Source of the DNA: Flavobacterium alkalisoli
Lineage (GTDB): Bacteria; Bacteroidota; Bacteroidia; Flavobacteriales; Flavobacteriaceae
NCBI RefSeq assembly: GCF_008000935.1
Contig: NZ_CP042831.1
Location: forward strand, 248,001 to 312,000
Reading direction: 5' to 3'
DNA length: 64,000 nt
The notes below the pieces were generated by a model that searched no databases, was not told where the DNA came from, and saw only the letters and a program-made list of their open reading frames with translations. The translations under genes and the position numbers were made by a program. Shown piece after piece: positions 56,050-64,000 of this stretch. Numbering within the stretch: the stretch's first letter is position 1; every line of letters begins with the position of its first letter.

Positions 56050-56604
56050 ATGAGAAAATTAAAATTGCAGGTACAAATGTCTGTAGACGGATACATTGCA
56101 GGCCCTAACGGAGAAATGGACTGGATGATTTGGAACTGGGATGAAGAAATTAAAAACTATGTTACCAATCTTACCGAATCGGTAGACTGTATTGTATTGG
56201 GAAGAAAACTTGCCGAAGGTTTTATAGGCTACTGGGAAGGCCAGTACAACGACCCGGCTACTATAGAAGATGCAAGAAAGCTGCATGAAACCCCTAAGGT
56301 GGTCTTTACCAATACAATTAAAGAAAATCCATGGAATAATGCTTCTTTAGCCCATAACCTTATAACCGACATTAAAAAACTGAAGGAAGGAAACGGCAAA
56401 GATATTATAGCATATGGAGGAGGTACTTTTGTATCATCCCTTATAAAAGAAGGGCTTATAGATGAATTCTATCTTTTTGTAAACCCTACAATACTGGGTA
56501 AAGGAATGCCCATTTTTGAAGAACTTGACAACAGGCAAAACCTTAAACTACTCGAATCAAAATCTTTTGCCTGCGGTATAACAGTATTGCATTATACAAA
56601 GTAA
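56050..56604 (+). CDS. Dihydrofolate reductase family protein (RibD C-terminal type)
   Basis: 184 residues. NADPH-dependent reductase fold: KLQVQMSVDGYIAGPNGEMDWM, DCIVLGRKLAEGF, PKVVFTNTI, DIIAYGGGTFVSSLIKEGLIDEFYLFVNPTILGKG. Close to YyaP-type reductases of unknown substrate, not to the folate enzyme FolA. 42 bases after doxX. Confidence 0.88.
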   Translation: MRKLKLQVQMSVDGYIAGPNGEMDWMIWNWDEEIKNYVTNLTESVDCIVLGRKLAEGFIGYWEGQYNDPATIEDARKLHETPKVVFTNTIKENPWNNASLAHNLITDIKKLKEGNGKDIIAYGGGTFVSSLIKEGLIDEFYLFVNPTILGKGMPIFEELDNRQNLKLLESKSFACGITVLHYTK

Positions 56605-56632
56605 ACAAACAATTAAACCAAATATCTGAACT

Positions 56633-57163
56633 ATGAAAATCCTAAAAAGAATCATCATCATTATTCTGGTGCTGCTAGCCATTCCGTTTATCATGGCAAT
56701 TTTTATCAAAAAAAATTACAGTGTTGAGAAACAGGTTACAATTAACAAACCTGAACCGGAGGTGTTTGATTATATCAAACATCTTAAAAATCAAAACGAC
56801 TACAATGCCTGGTGTCTGGCAGATCCGAACCTTAAAAATGAATATACGGGAACCGATGCCACCGAAGGTTTTGTATACGGCTGGAGCGGCAACGAAAATG
56901 TAGGGAAAGGCAAAATTGAGATAACCAAAATAAACGAAAACGAGCGTCTTGACATGGACCTTCATTTTATAGAACCATTTGAAGGAGAGGCAAAGGCTTA
57001 TATGACAACCACACCTGTAGGTGACAATGCCACCACGGTAACATGGGTAATGTCGGGACACAGCAACTACCCTATGAACTTCATGAATCTGTTTACTGAA
57101 AGTACCGTAGGTAATAATCTTCAGACAAGTTTGGAGAACATGAAGTCGAACTTAGAAAAATAA
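56633..57163 (+). CDS. SRPBCC family protein (polyketide cyclase-like), copy 1
   Basis: 176 residues. N-terminal membrane helix (about 4-26), then a START/Bet v1-like fold: VEKQVTINKPEPEVFDYIKHLKNQNDYNAW, YTGTDATEGFVYGWSGNENVGKG and the C-terminal helix NLQTSLENMKSNL. Ligand unknown. Tandem paralog with the next gene, 4 bases away. Confidence 0.85.
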   Translation: MKILKRIIIIILVLLAIPFIMAIFIKKNYSVEKQVTINKPEPEVFDYIKHLKNQNDYNAWCLADPNLKNEYTGTDATEGFVYGWSGNENVGKGKIEITKINENERLDMDLHFIEPFEGEAKAYMTTTPVGDNATTVTWVMSGHSNYPMNFMNLFTESTVGNNLQTSLENMKSNLEK

Positions 57164-57167
57164 GACC

Positions 57168-57692
57168 ATGTTAAATACTATACTGATTATAATAGCAATA
57201 TTGTTTGCTCTTCCGTTCATAATGGCTCTTTTTGTAAAAAAGGATTATCACATAGAACGAGAGGTAATAATAAACATGCCCAAGCATGAAGTGTTTGATT
57301 ATCTTAAGTATATAAAAAACCAGGATAACTATAACAAATGGACCATGCTTGATCCTGATATGGAAAAAGATTTCAGGGGAACCGACGGGAATGTAGGCTT
57401 TATATATGCATGGGACGGGAATAAAAATGCAGGAGCGGGTGAACAGGAAATAACAGGTATTACCGATGGCGAACGCATTACAATGGAACTTCGTTTCATT
57501 AGGCCTTTTGCATCAATCGGTCACGCTTATATGAGTACAGAAGCAGAATCTGAACACAGCACAAAAGTAAAATGGGGCATGTATGGAAAAACTTCTTACC
57601 CAAGAAACATAATGAACCTGGTTATGGGTGGAGTTCTTGGTAAAAACATACAGGAAAGCCTTAACCTGTTAAAAAGAATTTTGGAAAAATAA
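57168..57692 (+). CDS. SRPBCC family protein (polyketide cyclase-like), copy 2
   Basis: 174 residues with the same layout as copy 1: N-terminal helix (about 3-22), HEVFDYLKYIKNQDNYNKWTMLDPDMEKDF, FIYAWDGNKNAGAGEQEI, and the C-terminal helix NIQESLNLLKRIL. Clearly homologous to copy 1 but diverged. Ligand unknown. Confidence 0.85.
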   Translation: MLNTILIIIAILFALPFIMALFVKKDYHIEREVIINMPKHEVFDYLKYIKNQDNYNKWTMLDPDMEKDFRGTDGNVGFIYAWDGNKNAGAGEQEITGITDGERITMELRFIRPFASIGHAYMSTEAESEHSTKVKWGMYGKTSYPRNIMNLVMGGVLGKNIQESLNLLKRILEK

Positions 57693-57723
57693 ATCACAAT
57701 CAAATCACTAACTTATTTTAATT

Positions 57724-58146
57724 ATGAAAGCAGTTAACCCCTATTTAAATTTTAACGGCAATACCGAAGAGGCTTTTAACTTCTATAAATCGGTATTTGG
57801 CGGTGAGTTTGCCACAATCATGCGTTTTGGCGAAACTCCCGGATGTGAAAGCATGCCTGAAACAGAAAAAAACGGCATTATGCACGTGGCTCTTCCTATG
57901 GGCAACAGTATTCTTATGGGTACCGATGTTCCTAAATCTATGGAGCAGGTAAAATTTGGCACAAACAGTTCAATAACCATTGATGCGGAAAGCCGTGAAG
58001 AAGCTAAAAGACTTTTTGACGGACTTGCAATGGGCGGTAAAATAGGAATGCCTATGGACGATATGTTTTGGGGTGCCTACTACGGCATGCTGACTGATAA
58101 ATTTGGTGTACAGTGGATGATAAACTTTGATACAAGAAACGTATAA
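57724..58146 (+). CDS. VOC family protein (PhnB-like)
   Basis: 140 residues. PhnB/glyoxalase-like fold: NPYLNFNGNTEEAFNFYKSVFGGEFATIMRFGETPG, SILMGTDVP and FWGAYYGMLTDKFGVQWMINF. Family includes metalloenzymes of many substrates and non-catalytic members. No function can be fixed. Followed by a hairpin terminator that may reduce read-through. Confidence 0.86.
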   Translation: MKAVNPYLNFNGNTEEAFNFYKSVFGGEFATIMRFGETPGCESMPETEKNGIMHVALPMGNSILMGTDVPKSMEQVKFGTNSSITIDAESREEAKRLFDGLAMGGKIGMPMDDMFWGAYYGMLTDKFGVQWMINFDTRNV

Positions 58147-58151
58147 TAATT

Positions 58152-58182
58152 AAAGTCGGATAATGTTTATCCGGCTTTTTAA
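58152..58182 (+). terminator. Terminator within the VOC/DinB cluster
   Basis: AAAGTCGGATAA-loop-TTATCCGGCTTTTT (one G-T pair) between the two VOC genes. The last two genes may be a separate or reduced transcript. Confidence 0.7.
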
Positions 58183-58194
58183 TTTTAAAAAGCC

Positions 58195-58572
58195 ATGTTT
58201 AAAGATACCAGAGCATTTAGCGGTTATTCCGTAAACGACATACCTAAAGCCAAATCGTTTTACAGGGAAACATTAGGTCTCGATGCCCGCGACGGAGTAA
58301 TGGGGCTACTGGAACTCCATATAAAAGGCAATAATCCTATTATCCTTTACCCAAAACCCAATCATGAACCCGCAACGTTTACAGTTCTTAATTTCCCTGT
58401 AAAGGATGTTGAAGCAACTGTAGAAGAATTAAAAACCAAAGGGGTAAAATTTGAAAGCTACGACTTTGAAAATTTTAAAACCGACGAAGATAACATCTTT
58501 AGAGGTGACGGGCCTTACATAGCCTGGTTTAAAGACCCGGCGGGAAATATATTATCAGTATTACAGGAATAA
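58195..58572 (+). CDS. VOC family protein (glyoxalase/bleomycin-resistance-like)
   Basis: 125 residues. A different VOC subfamily from the previous gene: FSGYSVNDIPKAKSFYRETLGLDARDG, DVEATVEELKTKGVKFE, YIAWFKDPAGNILSVLQE. Possible ligand binding or glutathione-type chemistry; substrate unknown. 11 bases before the DinB gene. Confidence 0.87.
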   Translation: MFKDTRAFSGYSVNDIPKAKSFYRETLGLDARDGVMGLLELHIKGNNPIILYPKPNHEPATFTVLNFPVKDVEATVEELKTKGVKFESYDFENFKTDEDNIFRGDGPYIAWFKDPAGNILSVLQE

Positions 58573-58583
58573 AAAAAGAAATC

Positions 58584-59084
58584 ATGAAAACAGAAATCAT
58601 CAATCAATTAGAAAACATTCTTACCGAAACAACACAATTACTCGACTCCTTCAGCCAGGCTGACATCAATACTGTTCCTTTTAAAGACAGTTGGACAGCG
58701 GCACAGGTAGGTTGTCATTTACTGAAATCAGAAACAGGAATAGACGGACTGTTTTATACTCCTACTAAAAAGGCAGACAGAAAACCGGATGAGAATATAG
58801 ACGAACTAAAAAAAATCTTTCTCGACTATTCCCTTAAATTTAAATCTCCCGATTTTATTTTACCGGAAGATAAAATTTATGATAAAGAGGAACTTATTGG
58901 TTCATTAAAAGAAGTAAAGACAAAAATCACGGAAGCTGCAAAAAATGTAGATCTTGATGAGATAGCACCTTTACCACAAGGGCACCCCTTTGAAGGTTAC
59001 ACGAAGCTTGAAATGGTACATTTTTTAGCATATCATACAACACGCCATAACCGCCAGATACAAAACATCAAAAAAATGATCTAA
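58584..59084 (+). CDS. DinB family protein
   Basis: 166 residues, four-helix bundle of the DinB/YfiT type: NQLENILTETTQLLDSFSQ, WTAAQVGCHLLKSE (metal His), and C-terminal MVHFLAYHTTRHNRQIQNIKK with HxxxH. DinB-type proteins are metal-dependent thiol-S-transferases. This fits a detoxification or low-molecular-weight thiol role for the cluster (inference). Last gene; overlaps the convergent peptidase by 4 bases. Confidence 0.86.
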   Translation: MKTEIINQLENILTETTQLLDSFSQADINTVPFKDSWTAAQVGCHLLKSETGIDGLFYTPTKKADRKPDENIDELKKIFLDYSLKFKSPDFILPEDKIYDKEELIGSLKEVKTKITEAAKNVDLDEIAPLPQGHPFEGYTKLEMVHFLAYHTTRHNRQIQNIKKMI

Positions 59085-59884
59085 TCCTGTTTAAAGTTAA
59101 TCATTTTCTCAACCATGAAATATAGCTCAGGAAGCTTTTGCCTAAACACTTTAGGTGTCTCAAAAAAGTATTCTAAAATTACTGCTATAAACTCATATTG
59201 GTTGGTATAAGCATATAATCTGAAATACTCGGCTTTCATTAATTGTCCCCTGTTTTGGGGTTTATCTATATACTCCATTATCTTATCAAACATATCGGTG
59301 TATATTACAGACGAAGACCCAATTCTTCTTCTTTTCAGCGAATCAAGATGCAACACATGGGCAAATTCATGAAGGCCCAGATTCAGGTTATCATTATCAT
59401 ACTCAATCCCCTCTATAAAGTGTTTCCAGGAAAACACCACTACGCCTGCTGCCGGATTAAACTCTCCTTTATGGTATTCATCTGATGAAGGTGATAAAAA
59501 AATATCCGGATAAATAAGTATCGTTTCAAAAAGATCAGACAAATAGTTGCGCATACCGAAAGTGAGCATTACTGAGATCGCCGCTATTTTTACTTTCATT
59601 TCTTCGGTCACCACAAGTCCTTCCCTTCCCACAAACTGGTAATTTTCTATAAAAGACTGCACACGGTGCCTGAAGTATTTCTTTTTAGTTAAAGGAAGGT
59701 TGCTGTAAAAACGAAACTCTTTTTCCAGTATAGATTTATGCCCCGGACTTATTTCCTTAGGAAAAAGGTACAGATGCACATACATAGGCTTATTAAAAAC
59801 CATTATGTAAGTAGGCTCTATAATAACTCTAAAAACAAAAAAGATAAAAAATGTAAAGCAAAAAAGCAGGACAATTATTTCCAA
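59081..59884 (-). CDS. Zinc-dependent peptidase of the MtfA family
   Basis: 267 residues with an N-terminal membrane helix (about 4-22). Seen: HEXXH as His172-Glu173-His176 in LGLHEFAHVLHLD, VVVFSWKHF before it, and ENYQFVGREGLVVTEEMKVKIAAISVMLTFG, all typical of MtfA/M90. E. coli MtfA is soluble and binds the Mlc repressor. Here it is membrane-anchored, with unknown substrate. Confidence 0.87.
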   Translation of the reverse strand: MEIIVLLFCFTFFIFFVFRVIIEPTYIMVFNKPMYVHLYLFPKEISPGHKSILEKEFRFYSNLPLTKKKYFRHRVQSFIENYQFVGREGLVVTEEMKVKIAAISVMLTFGMRNYLSDLFETILIYPDIFLSPSSDEYHKGEFNPAAGVVVFSWKHFIEGIEYDNDNLNLGLHEFAHVLHLDSLKRRRIGSSSVIYTDMFDKIMEYIDKPQNRGQLMKAEYFRLYAYTNQYEFIAVILEYFFETPKVFRQKLPELYFMVEKMINFKQD

Positions 59885-59940
59885 AGGTGTAGGTTTATTA
59901 GTTGCCGCAAAATAAGATATTTTTCAATTCAAACAGCCAT

Positions 59941-59991
59941 AAAAAAACTGCTATCCTACGAAGGGCACAATAAAGGCCAACGAGGATAGCA
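59941..59991 (-). terminator. Terminator of the adhesin-sprF-ompA run
   Basis: CTGCTATCCT (59947-59956) pairs with AGGATAGCAG (59982-59991). On the minus strand it is followed by a T run, 46 bases after the OmpA gene stop. Confidence 0.65.
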
Positions 59992-60036
59992 GGGCTCAAA
60001 CATAAACAATATTATTATGCCTTATAAATCTTAATA

Positions 60037-61914
60037 TTAAGCTTTATTATTTACAATAAGGAACTCAGAGCGTCTGTTCTTAGCATGCTCTTCCTCTGTA
60101 CATTTGTCTTTACAGTCAACAAGCGGCTGGCTCTCACCATAACCCTGTCCTGAGATGCGCTCCTTGGCAATGCCTTTGGAGATGACATACTGAACGGTAG
60201 ATTTTGCCCTCCTGTTCGACAGGTTCATGTTGTACTGGTCACTACCACGGTTATCGGTGTGTGCCTTAACCATGATCGTCATTTCCTTGTTATTGTTCAT
60301 AACCTCTACCAGTTTGTCTAACTCAAAGGCTGCCTCTTTGGTGATGTTACTCTTATCAAATTCAAAGAAGATGTCGTTAAGTTCCACTACAACTTCTTTC
60401 ACGATCTCCTCGATCGGTTTCAGGTCAGCCATAACGTTCACCTCACCACCATGGGTTTTGGCAATCGGGAAGCTGTTCTGCTCATAACCCGTCATGCTTG
60501 CCTGGATGGTATAGGCCCTGTCACAATCAACATTGTAAACCACCTTACCTCCTGCATCTGCCGTTCTGGTCTCAATAACATTGTTCCTCTCATCAAGGAT
60601 CGATACCCTGGCGCTTGCCAGTGGTTTGCCCGTGTTGGCATCCCTTACCATTACAATAGCCTCAACGCCACAGATTGGCGTTGCGCTGTAAAGCTGGTCA
60701 ACACCTGTCCTGTTACTGCTGAAGAAACCGATGTTCTTCCGGTCATTGAAACTGAAGGCAAAGTCATCCTGTCCTGAGTTGATTGGTAAGCCAACGTTCA
60801 TTACTTCTGTTCCTTTCTTCAGGTCCACCACAAACACGTCCAGTGCTCCAAAGCCTTTCCTTCCGTCTGAGGAGAAGTACAGCTTGCCCTCTGAGGTGAT
60901 GTATGGGAAATTGTCATTGGCTGGGGTGTTGATCTTATCCCCAAGGTTCTGTGGCTCACCATAGGTGTTGTTGCCCTTAACCTCCACCTTCCAGATATCG
61001 TTGCCGCCCTGGCCTCCCGGACGGTTCGAAACAAAGTAAAGCGTCTTGCCGTCTGCACTGATGGCAGGGTTACCTGTTGAGTAGGTCTTCTCGTTGAAAG
61101 GAAGCGGCTGGATGTTACCCCATTTGCCGTCAGCCTTGGTAGCCTTGTAAAGGTATACCTGGCCCAGTTTAAGGTTGTTGTCCTTATCCCTCTCAAACTG
61201 TTTGCTCTCCTTAAAGCTCTCGCTGGAGAAATACATCGTGTTACCGTCTGCGCTTACCGCTGCAGGGCCGTCGTGCCATTTGCTGTTCACATCGGCAATA
61301 GGGGTCGGCTCACTAAGGGTACCGTCGGCATTATAGGTAGCCATGTACATATCAAGGAACGGCTGTTCGTTAGCCCCGTAGGTCTTCCTTGCCGTATTTC
61401 TTGCGCTGGTGAAGTAGAAGTTGTTGTCATCGGTAAGTACCGCACCAAAGGAGCTGTACTTCTCATCGTTGATGTCCAGCTTCTTCTCATCAAACAATCT
61501 TGTCTGGTTCCTTAATTTCGGAAGGTAGTCAGGGTCTTTCATAAAGGCCACAGACCTCTCGTCATTCGGCTTTAACTGGGCAAACTTACGCATCTGCGCA
61601 TTAGCCTCCTCATACCTGCCTTCGGCCTTAAGCATCTGGGCATAGTGGTAATAGATCTCAGCTTCCTGCTGGCTCTCGGTAGCCTTGGCATACCATTTTA
61701 CCGCCTCCTTGCTGTTAAAGACATTGTAGTAGCTCTCGGCCAGCTGCCTGTAAACATAAGGGTCGCTCTTGCCTGATAGCTTCATATATTCATTGGCGGC
61801 ATCAACATATTCCATCCTGGCATACAGCTTGTCCGCCTTCTCGGTTTCCCTGCTCTGTGCCATGGCAAACTGTGCTGCCAGCATAAAACTTAAACTGATA
61901 TATAGGTTCTTCAT
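60037..61914 (-). CDS. OmpA family protein with TPR, PD40 propeller and CarboxypepD_reg domains (PorE-like)
   Basis: 625 residues, signal peptide. Domain order: TPR-like helices (about 25-125), WD40-like PD40 beta-propeller (about 150-405, e.g. AISADGKTLYFVSNRPGGQGGNDIW), CarboxypepD_reg-like domain (about 415-495), OmpA peptidoglycan-binding domain (about 510-620: FEFDKSNITKEAAFELDKLV, VKAHTDNRGSDQYNMNLSNRRAKS). This is the architecture of PorE of Porphyromonas, a T9SS-associated periplasmic/outer-membrane protein. It is 20 bases after the SprF-like gene. GC is clearly higher than elsewhere in the window. Confidence 0.92.
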   Translation of the reverse strand: MKNLYISLSFMLAAQFAMAQSRETEKADKLYARMEYVDAANEYMKLSGKSDPYVYRQLAESYYNVFNSKEAVKWYAKATESQQEAEIYYHYAQMLKAEGRYEEANAQMRKFAQLKPNDERSVAFMKDPDYLPKLRNQTRLFDEKKLDINDEKYSSFGAVLTDDNNFYFTSARNTARKTYGANEQPFLDMYMATYNADGTLSEPTPIADVNSKWHDGPAAVSADGNTMYFSSESFKESKQFERDKDNNLKLGQVYLYKATKADGKWGNIQPLPFNEKTYSTGNPAISADGKTLYFVSNRPGGQGGNDIWKVEVKGNNTYGEPQNLGDKINTPANDNFPYITSEGKLYFSSDGRKGFGALDVFVVDLKKGTEVMNVGLPINSGQDDFAFSFNDRKNIGFFSSNRTGVDQLYSATPICGVEAIVMVRDANTGKPLASARVSILDERNNVIETRTADAGGKVVYNVDCDRAYTIQASMTGYEQNSFPIAKTHGGEVNVMADLKPIEEIVKEVVVELNDIFFEFDKSNITKEAAFELDKLVEVMNNNKEMTIMVKAHTDNRGSDQYNMNLSNRRAKSTVQYVISKGIAKERISGQGYGESQPLVDCKDKCTEEEHAKNRRSEFLIVNNKA

Positions 61915-61934
61915 TTTTCTTGGTCGCTTTTAGG

Positions 61935-62870
61935 TTAGAAATAACGTGGTGAACGTGATACTTTCTTAGGGAAGTTCAAATCGAATAACAGCATTACCTC
62001 ATGCGAGGCTGGGGTAGTGATGTTAAGGTCGGAAACAATATGGTCATAGGCATAACCCAGCCTAAGGTTAGGGGTAATCCTGTAGTTGACCATACCACCA
62101 AAAGAGTCATCAAGCCTGTAGGTGGCCCCGATCTCAAAGCGCTCAAAGAACAGCGCATTCAGTGAACCGTCTATAGAAGGCGATACGTTGAAGGCTGATT
62201 TTAACATGAAAGAGGGTTTTAGCTTTACGTTATCCGATAACTGGAATACGTAACCCCCCGTTAGGAAGTAGTGCTGAACTTCCGATCCGAACTGAAGGTC
62301 AGTTCCGCTTTGGGTAAGGTCAAGGTGCTTGCTCTTAAGCATGTTCGGTACCGAGAAGGCCACATAGTACTTCTGGGTGTAGTAGAAGAATCCTGCACCT
62401 ATGTTGAAATAGGTGTTGTTAACGTTCTCACTGAAGGCAGGGTCGCCCGGCGCCGGTACATATCCGTTACCGATGTCACTGTATAGCCCCACATCGTGGA
62501 ACGTTGCTCCGGCCTTAAGGCCAAGGGCAAGGCGGTGCTCTCCACCTAAGTTAAGGGTGTAGGAGAAGTCCGCATAGGTGTTGGTCTCCTTTACAGGACC
62601 AATCTGGTCGTTGATTACAGATAGGCCCAATCCCACATTCTTACCAACAGGACTGCTGCCCGAGAAGGTTGCCGTGGTTGGGGAATCCTGGATGTCAACC
62701 CACTGTTTGCGGTACAATAACCCAAAGGACAAATTCTCCTTCGAGCCCGCATAGGCAGGGTTGATCACGTTCATGTTATACATGTACTGCGTATAGTGCG
62801 GGTCCTGCTGTGCAGAAACATCAGCAAGGCCACACAATGCCACCAAAGCGGCAAGGTATATTTTTCTCAT
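61935..62870 (-). CDS. T9SS PorP/SprF family outer-membrane protein
   Basis: 311 residues, signal peptide (ADVSAQQDPHYTQYMYN). Hallmarks of PorP/SprF: QDPHYTQYMYNMNVINPAYAGSKENLSFGLLYRKQWV, GVGLSVINDQIGP-like KNVGLGLSVIND, and C-terminal YRLDDSFGGMVNYRITPNLRLGYAYDH. SprF is needed to put type B clients such as SprB on the cell surface. It stands directly after the large adhesin gene. Also GC-rich compared with its surroundings. Confidence 0.94.
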   Translation of the reverse strand: MRKIYLAALVALCGLADVSAQQDPHYTQYMYNMNVINPAYAGSKENLSFGLLYRKQWVDIQDSPTTATFSGSSPVGKNVGLGLSVINDQIGPVKETNTYADFSYTLNLGGEHRLALGLKAGATFHDVGLYSDIGNGYVPAPGDPAFSENVNNTYFNIGAGFFYYTQKYYVAFSVPNMLKSKHLDLTQSGTDLQFGSEVQHYFLTGGYVFQLSDNVKLKPSFMLKSAFNVSPSIDGSLNALFFERFEIGATYRLDDSFGGMVNYRITPNLRLGYAYDHIVSDLNITTPASHEVMLLFDLNFPKKVSRSPRYF

Positions 62871-62958
62871 GTGTGTGTTTTCTTTTTGTTAGGCAAAGGA
62901 AGGACCAGGAGCCCTTTAAAAAAGGGTTCCTGAGTCTTAAATTCCTTATATTAGTTTA

Positions 62959-64000
62959 TTAGTTTACCTCACGGTTAATGTAAACCCAACCTGTTCTATT
63001 ATCGCCATTAGCACGCTCCATAGAATAGAAGTATGTTCCTGTAGGAAGTTCTTTTCCGTGTTTATCAAGTCCATACCACTCGTTAGTATAATCGGTTTTA
63101 CTATAAACCTCCTGACCATAACGGTTAAAGATGCTTAGTTTAGAAACGTTGAATCCTGTAAGATCAAATGCATCGTTCATATCATCATTATTTGGCGAGA
63201 TACCACGAGGAATTAGACAGTTAGGATTTTCAACTTCAAACTCACCTAAGAAAGGACAACTTTCTTCATACTCTGAAGGAATTACAGTAACCTGATAAAC
63301 ACCGGCCATTGTTGCAACAACAGACGAATCAGATGAAACAGGAGCACCGTTAGCATCTGTCCATTCAAATGTTACGTTACCTTCATTATACATTTCGTCA
63401 AGGAAGTTAACCTGTAGTACAAACTCATTATTTATACAGTCTCCGGTAACCTCAAATTCAGGAGCCGGAACAACAGTTACAGTAAAGCTGTTTTCATCTG
63501 AACAGTCACCAAAATCAGCTGCTGTGCTTGCATAAATATAAATAGTCTGACCAATAGCTATTTCAGTACCTACTGCAAGCATTTCGCCTGTAGCTCCAGG
63601 ACCTGTATAATAAGCATTGTTATCGCTAAGTGCCGGTAAGGTATATGCCCCACATGAAGTAAAGTCTTCCATTACATCTGCAACCGGCATAGGTACAACT
63701 GTTACCTCAATAGCCTCTGTATTAACACATCCGTTATTGTTTACGGTAACCTCATAGATACCACCTTCTGTAGCTATAATGCTCGCTCCTGAATCAGGAA
63801 GCCCTTCACCATCTAGTGTCCAGCTAAATTCAACATCAGCAGGATCAAAATCAATAGGAGTTACTGTTATAGTACCTGAAGCACCTTCACAAATTGAGAA
63901 ACTGTCAGTTACTGTAAACGTTGGTGGATTATCTTCAACAACAACATTAAACGGTTTTACAGCAACACATCCGGTAACAAGACCTTCAACTCTTGCAAAT
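62959..64000 (-). CDS. Large T9SS adhesin with type B C-terminal domain, 5' end outside window
   Basis: The last ~347 residues; the frame is open to the window edge at 64000. Seen: at least three Ig/PKD-like repeats of about 85-95 residues, each with a Cys pair (TGC, SICEGASG, NGC, CINNEF, CPFLGEF), then the gliding motility-associated type B T9SS sorting domain: CLIPRGISPNNDDMNDAFDLTG, LSIFNRYGQEVYSK, LPTGTYFYSMER and GWVYINREVN at the extreme C terminus. SprB-like surface adhesin; the partner sprF follows after 88 bases. Its normal GC contrasts with the GC-rich sprF/ompA. Confidence 0.92.
   Translation of the reverse strand, partial: FARVEGLVTGCVAVKPFNVVVEDNPPTFTVTDSFSICEGASGTITVTPIDFDPADVEFSWTLDGEGLPDSGASIIATEGGIYEVTVNNNGCVNTEAIEVTVVPMPVADVMEDFTSCGAYTLPALSDNNAYYTGPGATGEMLAVGTEIAIGQTIYIYASTAADFGDCSDENSFTVTVVPAPEFEVTGDCINNEFVLQVNFLDEMYNEGNVTFEWTDANGAPVSSDSSVVATMAGVYQVTVIPSEYEESCPFLGEFEVENPNCLIPRGISPNNDDMNDAFDLTGFNVSKLSIFNRYGQEVYSKTDYTNEWYGLDKHGKELPTGTYFYSMERANGDNRTGWVYINREVN

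Noticed and set aside
60037..62870. GC-rich segment as a horizontally acquired island
   Set aside because: The genes are typical Flavobacteriaceae T9SS accessories in the expected order; codon selection or gene conversion explains the GC better. Reported as a compositional finding only.

Overview
The window is a chromosome segment of a member of the Bacteroidota, almost certainly family Flavobacteriaceae and Flavobacterium-like. The evidence is a complete gldK-gldL-gldM-gldN block (core of the type IX secretion system, T9SS, and gliding motor), a protein with a gliding-motility-associated C-terminal (type B T9SS) domain next to a PorP/SprF gene, low GC with AAA/TTT-rich intergenic DNA, promoters of the Bacteroidota type (TTG ... 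TAnnTTTG), almost no Shine-Dalgarno sequences, a short RpoD, and many lipoproteins with a Cys-Ser/Asn-Ser-Asp-Asp-Asp start. I see no rRNA, tRNA, CRISPR array, complete insertion sequence or phage.

Layout. 1-7.3 kb: tail of a GSCFA protein, a long aromatic amino acid hydroxylase, two tandem Ig-like surface lipoproteins, a DUF4136 lipoprotein and urocanate hydratase. 7.3-15.4 kb: small conserved proteins (DUF5522, a mini HEXXH membrane protein, DUF1761), an acyltransferase-like protein, a divergent lipid kinase/App1 phosphatase pair, an ABC-F ATPase, DUF983 and a FAD oxidoreductase. 15.4-23.9 kb: on the minus strand topA, an arginase-fold protein and gldKLMN, ending at a strong terminator. 24.1-31.8 kb: on the plus strand an unknown membrane protein, miaB, a sigma-54 activator, lptE, a TPR-like protein, secG, groES and groEL. 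31.9-36.7 kb: two paralogous ~790-residue secreted proteins that combine macroglobulin-like domains with a TonB-plug-like domain but have no barrel. 36.7-41.2 kb: a porin, then a probable metal-handling operon (HYC_CC_PP protein, TonB receptor, HMA protein). 41.3-44.6 kb: a GAF-type methionine sulfoxide reductase, rpsO and pnp.

44.7-47.0 kb is the one clearly accessory stretch. It holds an unrecognised cysteine-rich lipoprotein, a possible 29-residue membrane peptide, a perfect 19-bp inverted repeat, the 3' remnant of a DUF3817 gene and a frameshifted lipoprotein gene. 47.0-54.4 kb returns to core genes: a CDP-alcohol phosphatidyltransferase-like protein, an HTH regulator, a HerA-like ATPase, rpoD, rpe and a GH30 glycosidase. 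54.4-59.1 kb has a GlxA-type regulator divergent from a seven-gene cluster (DoxX, DHFR-like reductase, two SRPBCC, two VOC, DinB), followed by an MtfA-like peptidase. 59.9-64.0 kb carries, on the minus strand, a partial type B T9SS adhesin, a PorP/SprF protein and a PorE-like OmpA protein. The sprF and ompA genes are visibly more GC-rich than the rest of the window.

The strongest themes are cell-envelope biology and protein secretion. GldKLMN forms the T9SS motor and ring; SprF, the OmpA protein and the adhesin are its clients or accessories; LptE, SecG and GroESL serve envelope assembly and folding. The best candidates for undescribed biology are the barrel-less plug/macroglobulin pair, the cysteine-rich lipoprotein with its small membrane peptide, the metal-handling operon, and an arginase-fold protein next to gldK that has lost most of its metal ligands.
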